Positions 36,436 to 45,492 are shown, counted from the stretch's first letter. The stretch: 64,000 nt of DNA from Catenovulum agarivorans YM01 (GCF_000281085.1 NZ_JH767530.1:92793-156792); one strand, 5' to 3'. Notes: generated by a model from the letters alone, not told the origin. A program made the numbers and translations.

Positions 36436-38187
36436 CTAAATATGATCCAACACTGGTGCCCAATGCAGACGCACTGGGTGATTAGCAAAATCTCGGGTTT
36501 TTACCCGGTTCACATTATATTGATTTTCCAGTGTTTGTTTTATCTCATCAGCCTGGGCTTGGTCACCGATAAAATTGAGTACTTGATACTTAACTGTAAG
36601 TAGACGAACTAAGTCTTGATTGTTTGGCTGTAGGGCTAAGCGTTTATCCAACAAATTCAGAGCATTTTCATACTCACCCTGCAGCATATAAGCATCTACC
36701 GTTAGGATAACATTACCAATGGCAACCTTAGCGTCGTCAAAGTTAAATTGAGCTAATATGTTTAAAGCTTGCTCGTTTTGCTGTTGATGCATTAGCGCGC
36801 TTGCTGTTCTGTGTCTATAAGCTTGTGGCAATGCCTCAAGCGAGCCAAATAAAGTGTTGGTTAAGGTTACTATTTCAGCATTTTTTCGCTGCTTTTGTAG
36901 TAAAAAGTGTTGAATCGAAAAAGTATGTAATTTAATTCGCTGTTCTTGCCAAGGACTCAGTTGCTGCCTGTTGGCATACCAAGATTCAATGTTATGAACT
37001 ATTTCATTCAGCTCGTTAGTATTTGGTGTCAAAGCGTTTTCACTCAATTCAACAAGCTGTTTCATTTGTGTGTTGTATGCGGAATTGTTTTCCGTTTCAG
37101 GTAGGTAAATCTTAAGTTTTTGCACATTTTCACGTCGTGCTTTAGTGTCTAATGCAAACTGGTGTAAATCTATTGATTCTGGGAAAGATCTAAACTTGGC
37201 TGTGGTTGCACTATTTATGTGTGCCCCAGCAATCGAGCTAAATAAGATACTGCAGGTCGCTATCGCAATAAATTTCATTTTCATCGGCTTTTCCTTAGAT
37301 AACGACTCTAGGCGAGTTATATTTGCGTTTGCTTGATTGTTAATGGAGGTAAATCCACTTACGTTTACATCTAATTTTTTTAGCTGTTGTTGGCTATTGA
37401 GAATTATTTGTGCAAGGTCGATACAGTATTGCTCGCGCTTAATCTCAAAGCAATTTTGGTCGCAGCGCATCTCAATCAGTAGATCAATTTTTTTCAATAA
37501 AACAATCACCAGCGGGTTCCAGAAAAATATTCGTTTGGCTAGTTGTGTGAGCCATTTCAACAGTGGATCAAATTTTTCCAAGTGGGTTATTTCGTGCAAT
37601 AAAATTGAGTTGAGCTCAGCAGAGTTAACCGCCTCTTTATTTAACCAGATAACCGGTTTTAATGTACCAGTTGCCATTGCCGTTGGTACAAGCGGCGAAA
37701 TTTGTAGTTGTATCTGGCGGTTAAATAGCAGCTTCTGACTATAGTTTTGATTAACTAAAATTTGGTTAGCGTTTTGTGCGGTTTTATTGAGTTTAGCTAA
37801 ATAAGCACGGTAACGAACAATATCGAGCAAAAACCAAGTTAAACCAAACCCAATAGCAAGCAGAAAGAAGTCGCTAAAGTTAATGTTATAAACTGTTTGC
37901 AGTGTTTGTTGATAAAAACTGGCTGATGTTTGCGAACTTTCAAACTGCGCCGCCGCTTTATTTGCTTCAAGTAAAGCATCAAAATTTGGCAGTATATAAT
38001 CTATATTGCTTGGTATAAGTTGAATGTTATTTACCAGTGTTATTTCAACCGCATGCCAAGGAATAAACCAACCAAATAGCGCAACCAGCAGCAGTGAAAG
38101 CTGTATTCTTGCCGGTGCATCTGCCATGCTTTTTACCGCTGCTAACATTACAAGCGTAATTGCAAGATTGGTGATTATATAGTCCAT
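36436..38187 (-). CDS. BlaR1/MecR1-type M56 membrane metallopeptidase with TPR-like C-terminus
   Basis: A 583-residue integral membrane peptidase. Transmembrane helices near residues 3-20, 28-45, 105-122 and 304-320 surround the zinc site LLHEITHLEKFDP (His198, Glu199, His202), with Glu239 in LIEMRCDQ as the likely third ligand: the M56 layout of BlaR1. In beta-lactam sensors the external C-terminal domain is a penicillin-binding fold; here it is about 260 residues of helical TPR-like sequence (residues 325-583, e.g. YENALNLLDKRLALQPNNQDLVRLL), so a different signal is sensed. It should cleave the BlaI-type repressor encoded 4 nt upstream. ATG 38187 gives a normal membrane start; longer in-frame starts would overlap the repressor gene. 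Third gene of the sel1-blaI-blaR1-like operon. Confidence 0.88.
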   Translation of the reverse strand: MDYIITNLAITLVMLAAVKSMADAPARIQLSLLLVALFGWFIPWHAVEITLVNNIQLIPSNIDYILPNFDALLEANKAAAQFESSQTSASFYQQTLQTVYNINFSDFFLLAIGFGLTWFLLDIVRYRAYLAKLNKTAQNANQILVNQNYSQKLLFNRQIQLQISPLVPTAMATGTLKPVIWLNKEAVNSAELNSILLHEITHLEKFDPLLKWLTQLAKRIFFWNPLVIVLLKKIDLLIEMRCDQNCFEIKREQYCIDLAQIILNSQQQLKKLDVNVSGFTSINNQANANITRLESLSKEKPMKMKFIAIATCSILFSSIAGAHINSATTAKFRSFPESIDLHQFALDTKARRENVQKLKIYLPETENNSAYNTQMKQLVELSENALTPNTNELNEIVHNIESWYANRQQLSPWQEQRIKLHTFSIQHFLLQKQRKNAEIVTLTNTLFGSLEALPQAYRHRTASALMHQQQNEQALNILAQFNFDDAKVAIGNVILTVDAYMLQGEYENALNLLDKRLALQPNNQDLVRLLTVKYQVLNFIGDQAQADEIKQTLENQYNVNRVKTRDFANHPVRLHWAPVLDHI

Positions 38188-38191
38188 TGTT

Positions 38192-38566
38192 TTAACCTTT
38201 GTTTTGTTTTTTCTCTTTAAGATATTTTTCAAGGTAGGCAATATCATCGTCCGACAGTTTGTCGTCATCAATTAAATGGGCGATTAACCCACTGGCTTTG
38301 CCACCAAAAAATCGTTTAATAAAGCTAGGCACTGCACTTGGCGTTAGTTCATCTTGGCTAATGGCTGCTTGAAATATAATAGCTCGGCCGTCTTTGCCAA
38401 TGCGCTCAATTGCGCCTTTTTCTTCTAACCTATCTACTATGGTTTTTACTGTGTTGTAGGCCACAGGTTTGCTGTCACTAATCCATTGATGAATTTGTTT
38501 CGCAGAGCATTGTGGCTGTTGCCAAAAATACTGGATTACGTCTAATTCAAAATCGCTTAATTTCAT
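38192..38566 (-). CDS. BlaI/MecI/CopY-family repressor
   Basis: A 124-residue winged-helix repressor: MKLSDFELDVIQYFWQQPQCSAKQIHQWI and the recognition region KPVAYNTVKTIVDRLEEKGAIER are family hallmarks, followed by a C-terminal dimerisation part with the FIKRFFGGKASGLIAHLI segment where BlaI-type proteins are cut. It should bind TACA-N2-TGTA dyads; such a double dyad lies at 40090-40125, ahead of the first gene of this operon. ATG 38566 was chosen because it starts exactly at the family's N-terminus; the frame is open 42 nt further upstream. Autoregulation of the operon, relieved by the M56 peptidase, is inferred from known BlaI-BlaR1 biology. Confidence 0.92.
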   Translation of the reverse strand: MKLSDFELDVIQYFWQQPQCSAKQIHQWISDSKPVAYNTVKTIVDRLEEKGAIERIGKDGRAIIFQAAISQDELTPSAVPSFIKRFFGGKASGLIAHLIDDDKLSDDDIAYLEKYLKEKKQNKG

Positions 38567-38626
38567 GTTGTTCCTAAATTTACTGAGTTTGCGGCAGTAT
38601 ACCGACAAACTCAGTTAAATATGTGT

Positions 38627-40063
38627 TTAAGATGCACTAATAGTAACATTACCTGTTGTAAACTCGGCTAATAGTGCTTGCCATTCAGATACATCCCAAT
38701 TAGCTCGACTACCCATAAAAATGGCACGCTCCAAATTCTCCACTACTAATTTAAAGTCGCGTGCTGGTCTGTCTTTGTAAGAAATCGCTAATAGGTGGAA
38801 AAACTCAGGGTTTAAGGTTTGTGACTGCTGTGCCATAGCTAAATATTCAATTGCACCTTCAACATCTCGCAGGGTTTCATCGTCAGCAGTTAGTTTTATT
38901 TTAGCTGCATGCAAAGTTGCTGCTGCATGGCCTTTTTCCATGGCTGACTCAAACCAAAATAGTGCTTTTTTCTCATCTTTTTTAACCCAAGGGCTAGAAG
39001 TTAACAATTTAGCTAATCGATACTCTGCTCGAGCTAAACCGTATTTACTCGCTTCAGTTATCCACTTAACTGCTTCAGGAATATCCTTTTGTTCTGTGTA
39101 CAACTTAAAACCATACTCATACATAGAAGCTGGGTGGCCTTGCTGGGCGAGCGATTTTAATAATGTTTTTGCTTGATTTGGTTGCTCTTCTAACCAAGGA
39201 AAATTAACCATAGCCATGGCATATTGGTGTTGGTCATGCAGGCTGTTACTGTTTTCTGCTTTACGGACAATTGCTCTAATACTGCCATATAACCGAGGTA
39301 ATTGGTCTGCTAATTCAAAATTATCAGTTGCCGCAGCGCCCATAAATACGCGTGTTGGAAATTCAACCGCTTGGCCTTTAAATTGAGGTTGGGCTAGCGG
39401 GAATAGCTTGTAGTCGTTCATATAGCGGCTGGTTAAACCAGCCTTTTGTATTTTGCTGATATTTCTGACTGAACCATCGGTTGCAACGTCATGTTCTACT
39501 ATTAAAAAAGAAGGTTTACTAATAATTACGCCGCCTGACGAGCCCCATTCGGAATAACTGTAGCCATATCCTATGCCTGTATCCATTTCTGGAACATCAA
39601 CAAAAAATTTCTTTTCAAGCGCAGGTTGCCCGCCAAAAGTAACTTTATACGCTAAATTTTCTTCAATTATTTCAGGTAGGTATTTAGACGTATAAGCCTT
39701 TTGCTCTTGTTTAAACTGTTCTAGCGAGGTTTGTATTATGTTGAGTTGTTGTTGCTCAAGGCCCACCAACATCGAGTCTAAAATGTCTTGTGCTTGAGCA
39801 TAATTTTGTTCGGCCGCTAAAGCAAAGTATAAAAATGAATTGGTGAGGTCTTTTTCAACGCTCAGTCCTTTTAGGTGCATCATACCAAGTTGGTAATATG
39901 CATGAGCACTGCCTACCTTAGCACCCTGTTGGTAAAGCGTAAGGGCCTGTTGGTATTCTTTGTCTTTGAAAAAATCGTTGGCCTTTAATAAATCGACAGC
40001 TGATGCTTGAAAAGGCAAGGTTAGTGTTAAAACTGCAACTAGGTTTTTAGTAAAGTTATTCAT
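38627..40063 (-). CDS. Secreted Sel1-repeat protein with internal TonB_C-like domain
   Basis: A 478-residue exported protein (signal peptide cut after QASA). Sel1-like repeats occur at residues 25-90 (ALTLYQQGAKVGSAHAYYQLGMMHLKGLSVEKD) and again at 285-420 (ASMYEYGFKLYTEQKDIPEAVKWITEASKYGLARAEYRLAKLL). Between them, about residues 180-245 (VEHDVATDGSVRNISKIQKAG to PTRVFMG) look like a TonB C-terminal domain. ATG 40063 has GAGGAAAA 8 nt upstream; the in-frame ATG 40081 and TTG 40090 are less likely, and 40090 lies in the operator. First gene of the operon with the BlaI-type repressor. A paralogue is at 43231-44586. Function unknown; a periplasmic adapter or energy-coupling partner is possible. 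Confidence 0.78.
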   Translation of the reverse strand: MNNFTKNLVAVLTLTLPFQASAVDLLKANDFFKDKEYQQALTLYQQGAKVGSAHAYYQLGMMHLKGLSVEKDLTNSFLYFALAAEQNYAQAQDILDSMLVGLEQQQLNIIQTSLEQFKQEQKAYTSKYLPEIIEENLAYKVTFGGQPALEKKFFVDVPEMDTGIGYGYSYSEWGSSGGVIISKPSFLIVEHDVATDGSVRNISKIQKAGLTSRYMNDYKLFPLAQPQFKGQAVEFPTRVFMGAAATDNFELADQLPRLYGSIRAIVRKAENSNSLHDQHQYAMAMVNFPWLEEQPNQAKTLLKSLAQQGHPASMYEYGFKLYTEQKDIPEAVKWITEASKYGLARAEYRLAKLLTSSPWVKKDEKKALFWFESAMEKGHAAATLHAAKIKLTADDETLRDVEGAIEYLAMAQQSQTLNPEFFHLLAISYKDRPARDFKLVVENLERAIFMGSRANWDVSEWQALLAEFTTGNVTISAS

Positions 40064-40089
40064 GTTGTTTTCCTCATCCATATGACACA

Positions 40090-40125
40090 ACTACATTTGT
40101 AGTTTTAATTAACTACAAATGTAGT
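40090..40125. promoter_or_regulatory. Double BlaI-type operator
   Basis: ACTACATTTGTAGTT (40090-40104) and its exact reverse complement AACTACAAATGTAGT (40111-40125), separated by 6 nt. Each arm contains a complete TACA-N2-TGTA dyad, the core of BlaI/MecI operators. It lies 27 nt before the start of the Sel1/TonB_C gene whose operon includes the BlaI-type repressor, so autoregulation is strongly suggested. Confidence 0.88.
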
Positions 40126-40164
40126 GTTTAGGTGAAGAAGCGTCAACAAATTTTTAAATAATTT

Positions 40165-41643
40165 TTAATTTCCAGTTTGCGCCAATACAGGATCACCCGT
40201 TTCACGCATTTTGTTTAATAACTTTGTTTCTAACTCCGCCACTATATTTGCATATGCTGGCAGGTGTTTTTTAGCTATCAAATTAGTGGTTTCATCTGGG
40301 TCGTTTATTAAATCGTAAAACTCGTCTCTACCTTGGTTTTTAAAGTCTTTAACTAACTTATATTTGCCATCGCTATACATACGCATTTGCGTAACGCTTT
40401 GGTGGAGTGTTGAGTATGCAGCGTAATAGTCGGTTGATAATATTAAGTTTTCATCTAGCAATGCAGGGGTAAAATCTTTGCCTCGAATAATATTATCGTC
40501 ACTTATTTTTCCCTTAGCAATGCTAACTAGGGTCGGGAACCAATCAAGGTTAGGCATGGTCGAGCTGTTTACTGAACCCGCTTTAATTTTGTTTGGCCAA
40601 CGCACAATGGTTGGTACTTTTAAGCTTGGATCGTACATATTCGGTCTTTGTCCTGCTGGTATGTTGTCTGTTCCAGCAGGCTTTTTGTTTAATAACCAAA
40701 AACCATTACCTTTATGCCAGGTGCCGTTAAAGCCTATGCTATAGCCATGATCAGAGGTAAAAACAACCAGCGTATTGTCGGTTAAGCCCAACTTGTCTAA
40801 TGCGTCCATTAATCTACCTATATTGCGGTCTATCCCTTTTACGCTTGAAAGGTATTCGCGCATTAATTTAGTGCCGCGTTCGGTATTTAAGTTTGGGTAG
40901 TCTGGATGCGGCAGTTTAATATCCATATCCTTAAATGGCGCTTCGTCTTCTGGTGCGACAGGTAAAAACTTGTAGTGTGGTGCACGATAGTGCAGTGACA
41001 AAGCAAATTTGCCTGCTTTATTACTTTTAATAAAATCAATTGCATAGTCAGTCAGTATGTCTGTGGTTAAACCTTCAAGCTGAGTTTCCACACCCTTAAC
41101 TTCAAGTTTTGGATTAACTGGTGATGCACCACCTTCGCGAAAGCCGATAAATTCGTTATAGCCATGTTTAGTCGGGTGAAAAGGCTCTTTTTCCCCAATA
41201 TGCCATTTGCCAATTAAACCAGTGTAGTAACCAGCTTGCTGCAGTACTTCAGTCCAAGTTTCGTATTTGGTATCTAAACCTAAATCAAATTGATGACCGG
41301 TTAAGGTTTTGGCTTTTGGGTTGTTATTTATCCAATCATCAATACCCAGCTCATAACCATATTGCGAGGTTAATAAACTGGCGCGTGATGGGCTACAAAC
41401 CGGTGTCGTCGCATAGGCATTAGGCAAGTACATACCTTGCTCTGTGAGTTTATCTAAATTTGGCGTGATAGCTTGGGTATTACCTGCACGGCCGAGCGCC
41501 CATGGGGCTTGATCGTCTGTATAAATAAATAAAATATTGGGTGTGTCGTTGGTTGCTGCATTATTGGCTGTGTCGGTGTCTGAGTCGGTGAAAGTTGAAC
41601 TGCAGCCGCTTAATAATACTAGTGCGAAAGCTAATTGCTTCAT
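40165..41643 (-). CDS. S1-type sulfatase lipoprotein
   Basis: A 492-residue formylglycine sulfatase with lipoprotein leader (LLSGC, Cys14). Metal-binding NILFIYTDDQAPWALG near residue 36, active-site CSPSRASLLTS with Cys83 as formylglycine precursor, GKWHIGE near residue 150 with the conserved Lys and His, and VVFTSDHGYSIGFNGTWHKG near residue 300. The layout is that of exo-acting S1 sulfatases of marine polysaccharide loci. It probably removes sulfate from ulvan oligosaccharides at the outer or inner membrane surface; the positional specificity is not readable. It is divergent from the PL25-like lyase gene, with 143 nt between them that must hold both promoters. Confidence 0.94.
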   Translation of the reverse strand: MKQLAFALVLLSGCSSTFTDSDTDTANNAATNDTPNILFIYTDDQAPWALGRAGNTQAITPNLDKLTEQGMYLPNAYATTPVCSPSRASLLTSQYGYELGIDDWINNNPKAKTLTGHQFDLGLDTKYETWTEVLQQAGYYTGLIGKWHIGEKEPFHPTKHGYNEFIGFREGGASPVNPKLEVKGVETQLEGLTTDILTDYAIDFIKSNKAGKFALSLHYRAPHYKFLPVAPEDEAPFKDMDIKLPHPDYPNLNTERGTKLMREYLSSVKGIDRNIGRLMDALDKLGLTDNTLVVFTSDHGYSIGFNGTWHKGNGFWLLNKKPAGTDNIPAGQRPNMYDPSLKVPTIVRWPNKIKAGSVNSSTMPNLDWFPTLVSIAKGKISDDNIIRGKDFTPALLDENLILSTDYYAAYSTLHQSVTQMRMYSDGKYKLVKDFKNQGRDEFYDLINDPDETTNLIAKKHLPAYANIVAELETKLLNKMRETGDPVLAQTGN

Positions 41644-41786
41644 GTGTTTGAGCCCTTCAAAGAAATTATAATCGAATATTACTATTTCTAGACGTTTTTG
41701 TATATTTTATTGATTAAATGTGATTGTTTGTGGTTTTATTTGGGTGTTATGATTAGTGGATTGTCGTCCAAACAGAGTATGTAACA

Positions 41787-43178
41787 ATGTTTATTGAGTT
41801 GTCGAATAACATCAGAAAACAAATAAAAACCTTAACTAAAGCCTGTTTATTAGTTGGCCTAACTATGCAAAGCCCTATCGCCAACGCACAGAAAGCTGAG
41901 GTGTTAGACACACAAGCAATCGATTTTGCTTGGTCTGGGCATAGAATTAAACCTTATTTGTTAACGCGCGGCGAACATCAATACGTTGCTTATTTTGATG
42001 CCAATAGACAAATGACAGTTGCTTACCGCGAGCTAAAAGGTAAATGGCGGTATTACAAAGTAGATAGTTGGTTGGGGTGGGATAGCCACAACTATGTGAC
42101 TATGGAATTAGACTCTGCTGGCAACTTGCACCTAATGGGTAATATGCATGCTGATCCGCTTGAGTATTTCCGCACTTCTGAGCCTTACAACATTCGTTCA
42201 CTTAAACGTGTTGAAACTCTGGTTAACCCTAAAGTTGAACAGCGAATGACCTACCCAATTTTTATGTTGAATAAAAATGGTGAGTTGCTGGTTAAATATA
42301 GAAGTGGCAGCAGTGGTAATGGTGACGAAATTTATAATATTTACGACACTAAAACTGAAACTTGGAAAAAATTACACAGTAACCAATTTTTAGACGGCCA
42401 AGGTTTAATGAGCGGTTATTTCGAAGGCCCCACATTAGGCCCAGATGGATATTTTCATTTAATTTGGGTTTGGCGTAATTCACCAAATGCCGCGACCAAT
42501 CATTCATTGTCGTATGCCAAAAGTGCTGATTTAGTAAATTGGCAAGACTCAAACGGTAAAAGCATTAGCTTGCCAGTTACATTAAATAAAGCCGAAGTAG
42601 TTGACCCAGTTAAACCATTTGGCGGCATGATCAACGGTAACGTTAAATTAGGTTTTGATAGTCAAAAACGCCCTGTGATTTCTTACCATAAATACGATGC
42701 CAAAGGTAATACACAAATGTTTGTTGCGCGTAAACAAGGTAAAAAATGGCAACATGTACAAATCAGTGACTGGACAGACTTTCGTTGGGACTTTGGTGGT
42801 CATGGTTCGCTAGGGCGTTTTCCTATTCGTCCACAAGCGCCAGTGGTACTAAATGATAACGAACTCGGTGTAACTGTTAGAAAAAATGAACAAATTTTAC
42901 AGTTTGTCTTGGCACAAGATACGCTTAAAACCAAGCAGGTTGTTCCGTCAAATCTGTATCCACCTATTATCAAAAAGGCTTCAGAGCATGCTAATCAGTC
43001 GCTGTTGACTGATCCGCGTTTTAACTTTGAACTACAAGTATTTGAAGGCAAGGGCGATTTAAGCCCTGCGGGTGGTCAGTACTATCTGTCTTGGTATAAC
43101 CAACCAGGTAACAGAGACAATGCACATTCAGTTATTAGCCCTGCAAGCGTGCTGTTATTGCATGAAATTAAAGACTAA
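41787..43178 (+). CDS. PL25-like ulvan lyase (BNR_4 beta-propeller)
   Basis: A 463-residue secreted seven-bladed beta-propeller of the BNR_4 type; signal peptide cut after IANA. Catalytic residues match ulvan lyases in identity and spacing: His101 in WDSHNY and His121 in GNMH (20 apart), and Tyr156 in TYPIF with Arg172 in VKYRSGSSGNG (16 apart). From memory the PL25 enzyme PLSV_3936 uses His123, His143, Tyr188 and Arg204, giving the same intervals. It cleaves ulvan next to uronic acid by beta-elimination, making 4,5-unsaturated ends. It is followed after 52 nt by a Sel1/TonB_C protein. PL24 is the alternative family; the overall sequence differs from the PL24 protein at 46502. Confidence 0.85.
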   Translation: MFIELSNNIRKQIKTLTKACLLVGLTMQSPIANAQKAEVLDTQAIDFAWSGHRIKPYLLTRGEHQYVAYFDANRQMTVAYRELKGKWRYYKVDSWLGWDSHNYVTMELDSAGNLHLMGNMHADPLEYFRTSEPYNIRSLKRVETLVNPKVEQRMTYPIFMLNKNGELLVKYRSGSSGNGDEIYNIYDTKTETWKKLHSNQFLDGQGLMSGYFEGPTLGPDGYFHLIWVWRNSPNAATNHSLSYAKSADLVNWQDSNGKSISLPVTLNKAEVVDPVKPFGGMINGNVKLGFDSQKRPVISYHKYDAKGNTQMFVARKQGKKWQHVQISDWTDFRWDFGGHGSLGRFPIRPQAPVVLNDNELGVTVRKNEQILQFVLAQDTLKTKQVVPSNLYPPIIKKASEHANQSLLTDPRFNFELQVFEGKGDLSPAGGQYYLSWYNQPGNRDNAHSVISPASVLLLHEIKD

Positions 43179-43230
43179 TTAATCACGCCTTTAAATTAAA
43201 GGATTAATCAAAAACTAAAAAGGACTTTAA

Positions 43231-44586
43231 ATGCCTAAACTTAAATCACTAGTATTCATTGCTGGCTTGTGCACCGCTGTTGGTGCACAAGCTAGTATGT
43301 TAGATGCTCATTTAGCCGTTGCCGACAAAGACTATACAACCGCAGCAAAACACTTTCAGATTTCAGCTGATTTAGGTTTGTCTGAGGCGCAATCTTCTAT
43401 TAGCCAGCTATATTTGCATGGCGCGGGCATTAATAAAGACCCGATTAAAAGTTTTGTCTATATGGCGCTGGCCTACGACCAAACCAAGTCTGATGATTTA
43501 CAAGGGAAAATGGCTGCTATTTATCAGTCGTTAACTGAGTATGATCAAGTTGTCGCGCTGGATACCTACGAACAACATCACGCCTTATATGGCCGCAAAG
43601 CATTAGAGAAACGCATTTATCCGCAGCTAAAAAATAGACCTATAGTGTGGACGCCGGGTATGCGAGTTAAACGGCCTGACAGCACAGGCGTAGTTATATC
43701 TAATATGTCGGTTAACCGCATGCCGCTGATGACGACAATGTATCAATACGATATCGCCATCGATGGCTCGGTAAGAGATATATCAGTAGTGCATGACTTT
43801 TTTGCCAATACCAGCATGAAAAAAGATGCAACCCGGGCAATGTACTTTGCAAAATTTCAGGCTCGAAAGCGTAAAGATGGTCAGCCTGTTCAAGTTGAAA
43901 ACTATCGTTCTAGATGGGTACAAAAAGAATTAACCCGCGAATACGTTAAAAGCGAATTGCCTGATTTTGAGAGACTAATTTATCAACTCGAACAGTTAGT
44001 TAAAGACGGCAATTCTAACGCTATGTATCAGTTAGCAATGTACTACAAAGCCTACCCAGCATTAGAAGCTAATAAAGATGACGCCGTTAATTATTTACAG
44101 CAAGCGGCTAAGTTACACCACCCTGAAGCCGCTGCTGAATATGCCTTTCATTTATTTAGAGGTTATGGTCGCTCGAAAAATCCACGCATTGGATTGGAAT
44201 ATTTAATGCAAGCCGCTATTGCAGGTAGTGCCAATGCCCAATATCAACTCGGCCGAGAGTTACTGAGCGGCAATATTGTTGAGCAAGATATTGAAAAAGC
44301 CATTTTCTGGTTAGAACAAGCAGTAAATGCAGAGCATTACGCCGCCAAATATTGGTTAGCACGCACCTTAATAGATCATAAAACATTAGATCAACAATCA
44401 AACCAATTGGTCAGCAAGCTACTAGACGAGGTGGCGGATACAGAAAATGTTAATCCAAACTGGTATTACTATCGTGCTAAATACCAAAGTTTAATTGGCG
44501 AAAAAGCACAAGCTCAATCTTTGTTTAATGAGGCGAAAGATTTAGCAAAAGAATATGGCTGGAATGTGGATGATTGGCTGCTATAG
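43231..44586 (+). CDS. Secreted Sel1-repeat protein with internal TonB_C-like domain (paralogue)
   Basis: A 451-residue exported protein (signal peptide cut after AQASA). Sel1-like repeats at residues 25-75 (AAKHFQISADLGLSEAQSSISQLYLHGAGINKD) and 260-385 (AMYQLAMYYKAY, AAAEYAFHLFRGYGRSKN, AQYQLGRELLSGNIVEQDIEKAIFWLEQA). Residues 165-230 (YDIAIDGSVRDISVVHDF, AMYFAKFQARKRKDGQPV) fit a TonB C-terminal domain. The same order of parts occurs in the 38627-40063 protein. AAGGA precedes the ATG. It lies between the PL25-like lyase and the zincin lipoprotein in one direction, so a three-gene unit is likely. Function unknown. Confidence 0.78.
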   Translation: MPKLKSLVFIAGLCTAVGAQASMLDAHLAVADKDYTTAAKHFQISADLGLSEAQSSISQLYLHGAGINKDPIKSFVYMALAYDQTKSDDLQGKMAAIYQSLTEYDQVVALDTYEQHHALYGRKALEKRIYPQLKNRPIVWTPGMRVKRPDSTGVVISNMSVNRMPLMTTMYQYDIAIDGSVRDISVVHDFFANTSMKKDATRAMYFAKFQARKRKDGQPVQVENYRSRWVQKELTREYVKSELPDFERLIYQLEQLVKDGNSNAMYQLAMYYKAYPALEANKDDAVNYLQQAAKLHHPEAAAEYAFHLFRGYGRSKNPRIGLEYLMQAAIAGSANAQYQLGRELLSGNIVEQDIEKAIFWLEQAVNAEHYAAKYWLARTLIDHKTLDQQSNQLVSKLLDEVADTENVNPNWYYYRAKYQSLIGEKAQAQSLFNEAKDLAKEYGWNVDDWLL

Positions 44587-44596
44587 GGTTACGGCT

Positions 44597-45295
44597 TTGA
44601 AAAACTTACTATTGTGTTTTTTGCTACTACTCACAGCTTGCAGCAGTACAGAAAATCAGCCAACCAATTTAAGTGCTAATTCGGCTGATTTTCAGTCTGT
44701 AATTACTCTGCCAATAAGATTACATTTGTTGCGAACACAAGCTGAGCCTCAACTGAACGCCGAGATGTCTGAGCAAGAATTAACTGAGCTATTTGAACAA
44801 GTTAATCTAATTTGGCGCTCTGCCAATATTAAGTTTTACCTCGAATCTGTACATGCTAGGCCCGTAATATTCGAGCAAGATTATCTACATGCCATTAACC
44901 ATCCTGAGTTTTATCAAACATCTGAATTGGCTAAACAAATGCGCCAAGCTTGCGAAATACCTAAACAAAATAACCAAGTAATAAACGTATGCGTGGTTAA
45001 GCGCATGACAGTTAATATGGGCGGGGTGTACTTTTCAGGCAGAGATCCCAAAGTTGTTTGGCCATTAGCTATGCATAGCGGCTCAAAACCATTAAACCCT
45101 GCAACCCTAGCGCATGAAATTGGTCATTTTTTGGGTTTAAGACACAACCAAGAAGACGACATTTACTTGATGAAAGGTCGTGGCAACAATATTAGGCGTG
45201 ACGGCCAATATGACAAAATTAAACTACTGCCTTCAGAAATATATGTAGCAAGAAAGATGGCAGAAAGGTTTTTTGTTATTCTAAATCAAACATAA
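44597..45295 (+). CDS. Zinc metalloprotease-like lipoprotein
   Basis: A 232-residue lipoprotein with leader MKNLLLCFLLLLTACSS (if TTG is the start), lipobox LTAC. The zinc signature HEIGHFLGLRHNQE, near residue 173, is the HExxHxxGxxH form of metzincin-like peptidases; a downstream Met in YLMKGRGNN could be the Met-turn. The start is TTG 44597, since AGGG lies about 9 nt ahead and a proper lipoprotein leader begins here; a longer frame from 44555 overlaps the preceding gene and has no leader. It begins 10 nt after the Sel1/TonB_C gene, so the two are cotranscribed. Substrate unknown; surface proteolysis is inferred. Confidence 0.8.
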   Translation: MKNLLLCFLLLLTACSSTENQPTNLSANSADFQSVITLPIRLHLLRTQAEPQLNAEMSEQELTELFEQVNLIWRSANIKFYLESVHARPVIFEQDYLHAINHPEFYQTSELAKQMRQACEIPKQNNQVINVCVVKRMTVNMGGVYFSGRDPKVVWPLAMHSGSKPLNPATLAHEIGHFLGLRHNQEDDIYLMKGRGNNIRRDGQYDKIKLLPSEIYVARKMAERFFVILNQT

Positions 45296-45445
45296 CAAAT
45301 AGATTGTCAATTTACTATGGAACGTGTGTATGGATACGAGATGGCCACAACGACATTTGAGTAAACCTAGTGGTGTTGAGATTAGCGAATTGAAGAAGGC
45401 GTTTAACCTGTCTGACTAGTATTAATTTTTTGTGGGAAGTTGAGA

Positions 45446-45471
45446 GATAAGAGGCCTTGCGGCCTCTATCT
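45446..45471. terminator. Hairpin between convergent zincin and tpiA genes
   Basis: GATAAGAGGCC and GGCCTCTATC around a TTGC loop (about 45446-45470), with one bulged A. No T-run follows on either strand. It is the only strong hairpin between the two convergent genes. Confidence 0.55.
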
Positions 45472-45492
45472 AGTGCGTCTACACAACAAGCG

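Noticed and set aside
36436-38566. Beta-lactam resistance regulation by BlaI/BlaR1
   Set aside because: The M56 protein has no penicillin-binding domain and no beta-lactamase gene is near; the operator precedes a Sel1/TonB_C gene.
45331-45420. Small reading frame of 29 codons between the zincin and tpiA genes
   Set aside because: No ribosome site, no family resemblance, and it lies in a convergent gap with a hairpin; probably chance or a short remnant.
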